Shown here piece by piece: positions 15,323 to 21,364 of a DNA stretch of 21,364 nt. The position numbers and the translations under genes are program-made. The stretch is taken from contig JAFGOO010000199.1 of NCBI GenBank assembly GCA_016926455.1, positions 1-21,364 of the forward strand, in the 5' to 3' direction. The first letter of the stretch is position 1; every line of letters begins with the position of its first letter. The notes beneath the pieces were generated by a model. The model did not search any database. It was given only the letters and a program-made list of their open reading frames with translations, and had not been told where the DNA came from. This DNA comes from Methanosarcinaceae archaeon (GTDB taxonomy: Archaea > Halobacteriota > Methanosarcinia > Methanosarcinales > Methanosarcinaceae).

Positions 15323-16234
15323 CTATCCTTTGATTAGGCCTTCATCCAATAGGAACTGGTATGCAATATCACGGGGTTCTTTCTGCTCCATATCAAACTG
15401 GTAGTTTAGATCCCTCATGGTATCAGTGTCTATTTTCCCTTCAAGTTTCTTCATTGCTTCTATAGCATCAGGGTTCTTTTGAGCAAAACCTTCTGTTACT
15501 ATGATGATTGCATCATAAGGTGGCAGAGAATGTTTATCGTCCTCAAGCACCCTGAGATTGAACACCTCGTTCCTTGTATCAGTTGTATAGGCTGAAACGG
15601 CTTCAACTTCGTCGTTCTTGATAGCCTCGTACATAACTGTGGCAACTGCCTGTTTGTAATCCTTAAACTCTATGCTGTATACTTCTTTTATACGGGGCAG
15701 TCCATCACTACGAGTTGCAAATTCAGGATCAGTACCAATTGTCATTTCTCCTGCGTATTCAGCAAGATCACTTATCTTAGTGACATTGTGTTCTGCAGCC
15801 CAATCCTCTTTTACCGCAATGGCATAGGAGTCCTCAAAACCAAGGTTGCTCACGATCATTATCTTATCCTGTTCCATCAGAGCCTTTTCTGTTTCATTGA
15901 AAACGACCTGAGGGTCCCAATCTTCAAGCTGTGGAAGTTTGAGTATCTGACTGTAAGCAGTTCCTGTATACTCGATATAAGCATTTATCTGGTCTCCCTT
16001 CAATGCCTCGTAGTTGACGAATGTGCCTCCAAGTCCCTGTTTTACATCAGTATCATATCCAGCATCTTCAAGTATAAGAGCTGTCATATGAGCCAAAATA
16101 TACGATTCCTGGAAAAGTTTTGATCCAATAACAACAGTTCCTTTTTCTTCTGCGGTATCTGAAGGTGTTTCTGTGCAACCGCTCGGAAGCATAACCATAC
16201 ATATGACCAAAGCCAATAGAAATATCCTTTTCAT
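15323..16234 (-). CDS. opuCC: Glycine betaine/choline-type binding lipoprotein
   Basis: A 303-residue solute receptor and first gene of the transporter operon. Residues 1-20 are a lipoprotein signal (MKRIFLLALVICMVMLPSGC), with Cys20 as the anchor. The mature part is an OpuAC domain: VVIGSKLFQESYILAHM at 34-50, GLGGTFVNYEALKGDQINAY, then IEYTGTAY, the region supplying aromatic residues that cage quaternary ammonium groups in this family. The substrate could be betaine, choline, carnitine or a related compound. In a methylotrophic methanogen it may serve as osmoprotectant or as methyl donor. GGGGTGG precedes the ATG. Confidence 0.92.
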   Translation of the reverse strand: MKRIFLLALVICMVMLPSGCTETPSDTAEEKGTVVIGSKLFQESYILAHMTALILEDAGYDTDVKQGLGGTFVNYEALKGDQINAYIEYTGTAYSQILKLPQLEDWDPQVVFNETEKALMEQDKIMIVSNLGFEDSYAIAVKEDWAAEHNVTKISDLAEYAGEMTIGTDPEFATRSDGLPRIKEVYSIEFKDYKQAVATVMYEAIKNDEVEAVSAYTTDTRNEVFNLRVLEDDKHSLPPYDAIIIVTEGFAQKNPDAIEAMKKLEGKIDTDTMRDLNYQFDMEQKEPRDIAYQFLLDEGLIKG

Positions 16235-16283
16235 ATTACCACCCCTAAAATTATTATCTCCTCTATTATAGATGAATACATTT

Positions 16284-16293
16284 TTTATAAAGG
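16284..16293 (-). promoter_or_regulatory. TATA-like promoter candidate for the transporter operon
   Basis: The minus strand has CTTTATAAAA about 50 bases before the ATG of the binding protein. A start 25 bases downstream would leave a short leader with the GGGG ribosome site. It fits the archaeal TATA plan; assigned by eye. Confidence 0.5.
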
Positions 16294-16460
16294 TGTCTGT
16301 TTTATTAGAGCTAAATTAAAGGAGAGGGTTTTAAAATCGTGCTTAAATAGCAGTGTATAATGTTGCAAAGGAAAGAACGAGTATTCAATTCTCGTATATT
16401 TTGTGCGGGCTATACCAGTAACTGCAGATTCCTGAAATATCAGCTATTTGATGCAATTAA

Positions 16461-16660
16461 TTTAACTTGTAAGCCGAGAAGTCCTCTTTCGCAAGATGGG
16501 AATATCAATGCTGCAATCAACATCAAGAAGTTTGCACTCCAAAATCAAAATCTAATAACTGTTTGACACCTTCGGAATGGGGGGAAGGGCTTGTGGACTT
16601 GTGAACGATGGTTCAAAGAATGAAGCAAGAAGCTCAATGCGTAAGCGTGGAGTAGTTCAC
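16461..16660 (+). mobile_element. 200-bp tnpB-type mini-element, copy 1
   Basis: It starts with the same left end as the tnpB element at 1-214 (TTTAACTTGTAAGCCGAGAA, then GTCC.CTTTCG.AAGATGGG) and passes straight into the tnpB 3' end (DGNINAAINIKKFALQNQN, stop at 16564-16566), then about 94 noncoding bases ending in the hairpin region GCTCAATGCG-TAAG-CGTGGAG and TAGTTCAC. So almost all of tnpB was deleted at a short shared GAT.GGGAT-like sequence. The copy at 19719-19919 has the same junction, so the deleted form itself has moved or been duplicated. It sits inside a dead RNase III gene. Confidence 0.8.
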
Positions 16661-16676
16661 ATGCTATAATTGGAAC
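16580..16676 (+). ncRNA. Candidate orphan omegaRNA-like 3' scaffold plus guide
   Basis: The 81 bases 16580-16660 are identical to 19839-19919. In TnpB systems the guide RNA comes from the tnpB 3' end and right end, with the guide directly after the right end. By that rule the guide here would begin ATGCTATAATTGGAAC (16661-16676), which is RNase III coding sequence. Transcription is not shown by the sequence; no internal promoter is clear. Confidence 0.35.
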
Positions 16677-17204
16677 ATATCTTTTTGAAAATTACAAAAT
16701 AGATGAGGGAATCCTTAGAAAGTTAACAAGCTATTTTATAGATAATAAAAGTATTCTCCCAAAAGTATGTATTAAACACAGCCCGGACGAAAAAATAAAT
16801 ATTTCTGATTATGAAAATAACAATAAGAATAGTCATTAAAATTGGATTCCTAGTCTTTTGGAAGCTTTGATTGGGGCAGTCTTTATTGACTGTGGAAAAG
16901 ACTGTTGCACAACCGAAAAAGTTGTACTTACTCTTTATGGGAAAGAACTGATTCTTGATGACAAAAAAATAAATGACTTATTAAATGTGATCCTGTAAGT
17001 TAATTGAAATAATATTGTGATAATAATTTATATTTATTAAAAATTTATGAAAAAAGAGTGGGAGGTTTTGACCATGCTCCAGAATATGTTGGATACGTTT
17101 TGATTGATGGCAAAGAATATTGTGGAGATGTGGTAGCGGGTAAAAAACAGAAAGCCAGAGTTCAAGTATGTAAAAAAATATTATCCATTCTTCTTCCCAA
17201 ATAA
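16661..17204 (+). pseudogene. RNase III pseudogene (catalytic and dsRNA-binding parts)
   Basis: One frame from 16663 reads AIIGTYLFENYKIDEGILRK, continuing to NWIPSLLEALIGAVFIDCG (16840-16896) and stop at 16996-16998. The LLEALIGAVFID segment is the second conserved block of RNase III. An in-frame TAA at 16837-16839 interrupts it. In another frame, 17040-17204 reads KRVGGFDHAPEYVGYVLIDG then KEYCGDVVAGKKQKARVQVC, a dsRNA-binding domain. So a RNase III plus dsRBD gene is broken by a mini-element at its 5' side, a nonsense codon and a frameshift. The first conserved block (LEFLGDA) is lost at the insertion point; the 100 bases before the element do not give a convincing N-terminus. Confidence 0.75.
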
Positions 17205-17216
17205 TAATCTTCCAAA

Positions 17217-17271
17217 GTGAACTACCACCCTATAAATAGAGTGGCTTCCTGTTTTAACGGGTGGCAGTTCA
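17217..17271 (-). repeat. Solo tnpB-type right end over the dehydrogenase stop
   Basis: On the minus strand the dehydrogenase stop TGA opens TGAACTGCCACCCGTTAAAA, followed by CAGGAAGCCACTCTATTTAT and AGGGTGGTAGTTCAC. The end shows the family form GAAGC, hairpin, GTAGTTCAC, as at 16632-16660. In addition TGAACTACCACCC (17218-17230) and GGGTGGCAGTTCA (17259-17271) are 13-base inverted arms with one mismatch, so the RNA can fold into a long hairpin at the gene's end and may serve as its 3' terminator or stabiliser. Confidence 0.6.
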
Positions 17272-18408
17272 TATAAATCCTGGAGCTGACGAGAATAGGG
17301 ACCATCGTCTATAGCTCATGGCTTTACGAATTCTCTGAAGAGCAAGATTCATGGCAGCTTCCCTAGGGAGCACCTGTTTACTTACCGATTCAGTTAACAC
17401 TAGTCTAGTATTATTACGCAGTTTTTCTTCTATCACCTGAAATACTGTACATTCAGAAGCTCTTTGAAATTCCATAGCAGCACATATTACACCACCTGCA
17501 TTGGCAATGAAGTCTGGAACACAAATCACTCCTTTTTCATGAAGATATCTTTCAGCACATAAGGTGATTGGGATGTTAGCACCCTCAACTATAAGCTTTG
17601 TTTTTAAGCGGTGCACATTATCCTCATTTATAACATCTGGACGTGCTGCTGGAATCCAGATATCACAATCAATGTCGATAATACAGTCACAATCAATCCG
17701 ATCCCCTGCTGGATATTCAATCACACTCTTGCCAGAATCCTTCAAGGCAATCAATGCATCAACATCAAGTCCTTCAGGATTATGGATTGCACCACATGAA
17801 TCAGAAACTCCCACCAGTATAGCCCCTCTATTGGATAGAAAACGAGCTGCATTTTTACCCACTGCACCAAAACCCTGAACCACCAGGCGAGCTCCTTCAA
17901 GTTTTAAATCACAGAATTCCAAAGCCACCTCTGTGGAATGAAGGACACCCCATCCAGTCGCTCCAATCTCATCTAGAGGAATACCTCCAAACTCTCTAGG
18001 CAACCCCACAGCACGCCCTATTTCATCCTTTATGTAAACCATGCAATCCTCATTAGTACCCATATCAGGACCAAAAATATACTCATTAATTTCTCTCAGT
18101 GAAGAAGCTAGAGCTCTCATCAATACAGCTTTTTTTTCCATAGGTATGTTGGGGTCGGAAAAAACTACTACCTTACCCCCACCGTGAGGCAGACTTGCAG
18201 CAGCATTCTTTAGTGTCATGGACCGTGCTAGACGGAAACATTCCTCTGTGCTCACATCCAGTGCCATACGTACCCCGCCTATAGATGGACCCATTGCCAC
18301 ATTATCCACTACTAATACTGCCTTTAGCCCAGCTGAAGGTTCATAAACATGGATTACCTTACTGGGTCCAAGTTCATCTGCAAATTGAAAAACGTTTTCC
18401 ATCAACAT
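17269..18408 (-). CDS. Glu/Leu/Phe/Val-family amino acid dehydrogenase
   Basis: An oxidative deaminase of the glutamate/leucine/phenylalanine/valine family (379 residues from the chosen start). Numbered from that start: SIGGVRMAL at 42-50, LPHGGGK at 73-79 with an active-site Lys79, FGPDMGTNEDC at 112-122, and NAD(P) fold GFGAVGKNAARFL at 179-191. LPHGGGKVVV and the length of about 380 resemble the leucine/phenylalanine branch more than classic GDH, so the substrate stays open. The ATG at 18408-18406 is preferred over 18438 because AGGA lies just before it and a TATA-like box at 18457-18466 would put the transcript start between the two. The stop lies in a transposon-type right end. Confidence 0.9.
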   Translation of the reverse strand: MLMENVFQFADELGPSKVIHVYEPSAGLKAVLVVDNVAMGPSIGGVRMALDVSTEECFRLARSMTLKNAAASLPHGGGKVVVFSDPNIPMEKKAVLMRALASSLREINEYIFGPDMGTNEDCMVYIKDEIGRAVGLPREFGGIPLDEIGATGWGVLHSTEVALEFCDLKLEGARLVVQGFGAVGKNAARFLSNRGAILVGVSDSCGAIHNPEGLDVDALIALKDSGKSVIEYPAGDRIDCDCIIDIDCDIWIPAARPDVINEDNVHRLKTKLIVEGANIPITLCAERYLHEKGVICVPDFIANAGGVICAAMEFQRASECTVFQVIEEKLRNNTRLVLTESVSKQVLPREAAMNLALQRIRKAMSYRRWSLFSSAPGFI

Positions 18409-18787
18409 TCGTTCCTGAATTTTTTTGTTTTTATCCAATTACTTTAAAAGTCTAAAAATATAATAAATCTTAGTTTTGATTGAGTCAATGAAAACATGCA
18501 AACCAAACTAAGAACATATTACATAGTCCAAATTATAATATATCTTTTCCGATTGAAACCATCGAGACCGTTAAAAAAACATTAGAATTGATATTAAACA
18601 CTTATTTTTCAATCTCCCCGTATATAAACCGCTTATAAGTGAATCCAGAAAAAGTAGGTAAATCAAAAATATCTTTTGTTGTTATACAAAAAAGGTTATC
18701 TTGCAGGTACTTTCATTGTTTTGTGCCTGTTATTCGAAGAATATCATGTGGGTTTTATCCCAATTTAGTGACGCTATTTGGAAAAAA
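18409..18787. other. 380-base gap between dehydrogenase and MBL gene
   Basis: Near its left edge is the minus-strand TATA-like TTATTATATTTT (18457-18466) for the dehydrogenase. Further right, plus-strand CCCCGTATATAAACC at about 18626-18640 looks like another promoter but no convincing gene follows. AGTGACGC occurs at 18767-18774 and again 25 bases on, over the MBL stop. The rest is AT-rich with no coding support. Confidence 0.4.
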
Positions 18788-19486
18788 TCAGTGACGCATC
18801 TTTTTCTCAAAGCATTTCTTAAATTTGTCACGTGAAAATGGTTTTCCATGCCCTGGATAAAAGGTTCTACACCCTGTGGACAATATTTTTCTCCAGCTTT
18901 TGATTAATTCCTTTTTGTCATTGGCAAAAGGTGGATAGAAACTGCCTGGAATGACATTGAAAAGTGTATCCCCTACAATCGCACATTCATTATTAATAAT
19001 CACACATATAGAACCTGAAGTATGTCCAGGAGTTGGAATTATTTTAATTGAGGAACCAGATGTCACAAGTTCACATTCTCCATCAACAAGGATATCAGGA
19101 TTTACAGGAGGGAATTTTGCTCTGCCTGAAAAGAAGCTATTCCCAAACCAACAAATTATTTTTGAAAATAACGATGTGCCTTTCGGAGAAGGTATGTAGC
19201 CATTAATTAAAAAATTCGCTTCATCTCTATGAACAAGAATTTTTGCCTCACTTCTTTCTTTGATTTCAACCAGACATCCTAAATGGTCATAATGGGAATG
19301 AGTCACAATAACGATGTCGAGATCAGAAAAATCAAGACCTTTATGCATCAGGGTTATTTCCAAATTTTGGATTTTTCCCTTATTTCCAGCATCAACTAAT
19401 AAATTGGAATTACTACCAGAAAGTAGGTAAGCATTTGAAGTTCCCATTGGGATGGGAATCACCTTATATGGTCTAATTTGTTCCAT
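18788..19486 (-). CDS. Metallo-beta-lactamase-fold hydrolase
   Basis: A 232-residue MBL-fold metal hydrolase of the glyoxalase II-like group. Seen: THSHYDHLG at 62-70 (metal ligands His63, His65, Asp67, His68), His155 in PTPGHTSGS, Asp173 in VGDTLF, and His213 in YPGHGKPF; together these bind two metal ions. The extended loop at 96-130 is not one I can assign to a specific subfamily. Thioester, lactone or phosphodiester substrates are all possible. A TATA-like ATTTATAAAAC at 19521-19532 lies about 40 bases before the ATG. No Shine-Dalgarno site is apparent. It is followed at 380 bases by the dehydrogenase on the same strand. Confidence 0.9.
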   Translation of the reverse strand: MEQIRPYKVIPIPMGTSNAYLLSGSNSNLLVDAGNKGKIQNLEITLMHKGLDFSDLDIVIVTHSHYDHLGCLVEIKERSEAKILVHRDEANFLINGYIPSPKGTSLFSKIICWFGNSFFSGRAKFPPVNPDILVDGECELVTSGSSIKIIPTPGHTSGSICVIINNECAIVGDTLFNVIPGSFYPPFANDKKELIKSWRKILSTGCRTFYPGHGKPFSRDKFKKCFEKKMRH

Positions 19487-19520
19487 ATCTTAAACTTCAC
19501 TTTAATTAATAGAAAATCTT

Positions 19521-19532
19521 GTTTTATAAATA
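19521..19532 (-). promoter_or_regulatory. TATA-like promoter candidate for the MBL gene
   Basis: Minus-strand TTATTTATAAAAC lies about 40 bases before the ATG, giving a leader of roughly 10-15 bases. The stretch from 19487 to 19718 otherwise shows only AT-rich sequence and no coding support. Confidence 0.45.
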
Positions 19533-19718
19533 ATTTTTTTATAATATTTTATATTCTCCAAAATATTTTATTATATTCGGATCTTCAGAATAATATTTTG
19601 AGTTCTGACCATGACTCATTCCAATATCAAGGAAGAATCGTGTTCTTTTTATGCTCAAGCTATATCTTGTTACCGCTAATTTCTCCATCTCCACTTAGAA
19701 TGTCAAATGATACCATTT

Positions 19719-19919
19719 TTTAACTTGTAAGCCGAGAAGTCCCCTTTCGTAAAATAGGGATATCAATGCTGCAATCAATATCAAGAAGTTTGCACTCCAA
19801 AATCAAAATCTAATAAGCTTTTGACACCTTTGGAACGAGGGGGAAGGGCTTGTGGACTTGTGAACGATGGTTCAAAGAATGAAGCAAGAAGCTCAATGCG
19901 TAAGCGTGGAGTAGTTCAC
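19719..19919 (+). mobile_element. tnpB-type mini-element, copy 2 (201 bp)
   Basis: Second copy of the element at 16461-16660, with the same left end, the same left-end/tnpB junction and the same right end. By eye there are 11 substitutions and one single-base indel between them, all before 19839. The tnpB tail here reads NAAINIKKFALQNQNLISF (stop 19822-19824). It lies in open intergenic DNA, more than 200 bases upstream of the divergent MBL gene. Flanking sequences differ from those of copy 1 directly outside TTTAAC and TTCAC, which fixes the element limits. Confidence 0.8.
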
Positions 19920-19935
19920 AAATAGCTATCTTGTA
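19839..19935 (+). ncRNA. Candidate orphan omegaRNA-like 3' scaffold plus guide, copy 2
   Basis: The block 19839-19919 is identical over 81 bases to 16580-16660 and includes the terminal hairpin and TAGTTCAC. The guide, if any, would start AAATAGCTATCTTGTA (19920-19935). No promoter can be assigned; expression is unknown. Confidence 0.35.
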
Positions 19936-20018
19936 TCAAAGAGAATATAAGCATACATAACATATTATAAAATACGTTCGAAGATGTGGAGGGTTAATTA
20001 ATATCATTTACAATATTT

Positions 20019-20150
20019 GACTTTGTAGAGAACCTATAAAATTTAATATCATTTCGAATAAAATAGGCATTTAGCATAAATATCAGACAGTGCATTTCAA
20101 ATAATTATAATTTTTCTTCTTGCCTAAATATCAAGGATTTCTACAGAGCC
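20019..20150. mobile_element. 132-bp inverted-repeat MITE
   Basis: The left end is GACTTTGTAGAGAACCTATA and the right end, read inward on the minus strand, is GGCTCTGTAGAAATCCTTGA. About 13 of the first 17 bases agree. A third copy of this terminal repeat, GGCTCTGTAGAAAACCTAT, starts at 21279. The interior is AT-rich and has no ORF. I find no clear target duplication in the flanks. The parent IS family cannot be named from the repeat alone; it is different from the tnpB-type elements. It ends 56 bases before the PAP2 gene. Confidence 0.55.
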
Positions 20151-20205
20151 GTAAATTTATTTAATTATATCTTTACTATAAAAATAAAAATAATCCGAGG
20201 GTAAA

Positions 20206-21042
20206 ATGGCAGATATCCAACTAATGATAATACTGGTTTCTGTAGTTTTCCTTATGAACATTGTTGCTTATTACGTTTTCATACCACAAAGATACAGGAT
20301 GAAAAATTATGTGTTGGTAAATGAAAATAGAAGTGTATATTTATTCTCATCTAAGATTCTGTCGTATTTGCTTCTCCTTTCATTTATCTTTATTTTGATA
20401 AGATCTCAGGGATTAATTGCAGGTATGTTTTCTCCTGATTATGGTCTTTCAAAATTTATCTTTAATATAGAAGGCAGCAGTGTAAGCATGTTCCAGACTT
20501 TTACCAACCCCTTGCTGACTTATTTAAGTGCATTTATCTATCTTTTTGGATTCTCTTTCCTGCTAGTATTCACATTTGTGATATTCATATTGACTAGGCA
20601 ACCAAAGGCATTTCAAGAATATTCCATCGCAGTTTTAATTATTTACATGGTAGGTTTTCTGTTTTATATTTTCACTCCTGTAAAGGCCACTGGCTACACT
20701 TTACCAAATGTAGTGCCACTGCTTTATAATTTAAATCCCGTGATACTAGAAGGTTTGAAGATTATAGATCCGTTTTTCGATAATTGTTTTCCGAGTCTTC
20801 ATGCCGCGCTTTCTTTCCTGGCAATGCTCTTTATATTGTTCAGGACAGATCTTAAAGGATTCAAGGTCTTTGCAATTTTTATAACTCTGACCATCCAGTT
20901 TACTATATTCTATCTGGGAATACACTGGATAACAGATTTCATTGGTGGTACCATACTTGCTGCCCTTAGTTTTTTTGTTGCTACAAAATACCATGACCTG
21001 ATTGTTAGTAAGCTCCATATTTCATCTGGCAGGAATGATTGA
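20206..21042 (+). CDS. PAP2-superfamily membrane enzyme (AUR1/IPC synthase-like)
   Basis: A 278-residue membrane protein with about six to seven predicted spans (roughly 5-25, 50-66, 105-130, 140-157, 200-213, 220-237, 242-260). The PAP2 catalytic motifs are FPSLHAALS (195-203, His199) and YLGIHWITDFIGG (236-248, His240 and Asp244). The first PAP2 motif (KxxxxxxRP) is not seen. This form, with PSLHA and HWxxD, resembles inositol-phosphorylceramide-synthase-type members, which transfer head groups or dephosphorylate lipids. A role with archaeal polar lipids or polyprenyl phosphates is inferred. GAGGG precedes the ATG, and the inverted-repeat MITE lies just upstream. Confidence 0.85.
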   Translation: MADIQLMIILVSVVFLMNIVAYYVFIPQRYRMKNYVLVNENRSVYLFSSKILSYLLLLSFIFILIRSQGLIAGMFSPDYGLSKFIFNIEGSSVSMFQTFTNPLLTYLSAFIYLFGFSFLLVFTFVIFILTRQPKAFQEYSIAVLIIYMVGFLFYIFTPVKATGYTLPNVVPLLYNLNPVILEGLKIIDPFFDNCFPSLHAALSFLAMLFILFRTDLKGFKVFAIFITLTIQFTIFYLGIHWITDFIGGTILAALSFFVATKYHDLIVSKLHISSGRND

Positions 21043-21364
21043 TATTGATTGGGCTGCTTTCAGAATTCATGATGATTGATTCCTATAAATAAAAAGAGAG
21101 ATCTGAAATCTTAAATTGTGGACCTATTATAAAGAACTTTATGGATATATTTGTTGATATTTACTTGTTCATAACAAAACGTACTTATAATTGTTAGATA
21201 TATATAACATTATGATGGAAATATATTCTATTATGTTAAAAATAAGCAACATACTCTGTTATAGATTATAGAAATAACGGCTCTGTAGAAAACCTATTTG
21301 CTATTTTGATTTTCACATAATATTTTAAAAAGGATAAATGCCCTCTGTATTACTTACCAGCAAA
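21043..21364. other. AT-rich 3' gap with terminal repeat of another MITE/IS
   Basis: No coding support on either strand. At 21279-21297 GGCTCTGTAGAAAACCTAT repeats the end of the element at 20019-20150, oriented so that the element body would extend rightward past the window edge. Whether it is a MITE or a full IS cannot be seen. Confidence 0.5.

Noticed and set aside
16360..16566. 68-codon ORF as a new gene
   Set aside because: Its second half is the left end plus TnpB tail of the mini-element. The first half (to about 16460) resembles nothing convincing; a faint similarity of KYQLFDAI to the RNase III LEFLGDA block was considered too weak to claim.
18565..18590. GATTGAAACC as a possible CRISPR repeat end
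   Set aside because: It occurs once, with no regularly spaced copies; no CRISPR array exists in the window.
18750..18836. 29-codon plus-strand ORF (MWVLSQFSDAIWKK...)
   Set aside because: It overlaps the MBL gene end on the other strand, has no ribosome site, and the length is what chance allows.

Overview
The window looks like a chromosomal segment of a methanogenic archaeon, most likely a methylotrophic member of the Methanosarcinales (inference from gene content, not from a database search). The signs are a geranylgeranyl-reductase-family protein, a DacZ-type diadenylate cyclase, an archaeal Thi4 with His in place of the sulfur-donor Cys, archaeal TATA-like promoters in AT-rich gaps, GAGG/GGGG Shine-Dalgarno sites, and many IS200/IS605 (IS1341-type) tnpB remains.

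Layout. 1-426: the left end and first codons of a tnpB element running leftward out of the window, head to head with a mini-element that keeps only tnpB-type ends. 427-1584: geranylgeranyl reductase family. 1573-2407: a graveyard of three tnpB fragments or ends. 2424-3041: endonuclease III. 3090-3161: tRNA-His(GTG). 3266-5098: thi4 and dacZ, both minus, with a solo tnpB-type right end between them. 5327-6667: purB. 6696-9518: uvrA, convergent with purB. 9753-10178: a small lipoprotein. 10316-12745: ppsA. 12883-16234: a four-gene minus-strand glycine betaine/choline-type ABC transporter operon (binding protein, ATPase with CBS domains, two permeases). 16461-17204: a 200-bp tnpB-type mini-element inserted in a dead RNase III gene that still shows its dsRNA-binding domain. 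17269-18408: Glu/Leu/Phe/Val-family dehydrogenase. 18788-19486: metallo-beta-lactamase-fold hydrolase. 19719-19919: second copy of the 200-bp mini-element. 20019-20150: a separate inverted-repeat MITE. 20206-21042: PAP2-family membrane enzyme. 21279 onward: another copy of the MITE's terminal repeat.

Most protein genes are ordinary housekeeping genes. The unusual signal is between them: ten loci derived from TnpB transposons, nearly all reduced to the 3' right-end hairpin that in this family forms the scaffold of the TnpB guide RNA (omegaRNA). The two 200-bp mini-elements differ at about 12 positions, all in their first 119 bases, while their last 81 noncoding bases are identical. Four solo right ends each lie just 3' of a gene's stop codon and in that gene's sense orientation. 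Two others lie just 5' of the reductase and endonuclease III genes. Either the sequence keeps landing in gene ends or some of these RNA ends have been kept for a purpose; the findings separate what is seen from what is inferred.

A second theme is osmotic control: a c-di-AMP synthase (dacZ) and an osmolyte transporter ATPase with tandem CBS domains, a known class of c-di-AMP receptor in bacteria, lie about 10 kb apart.
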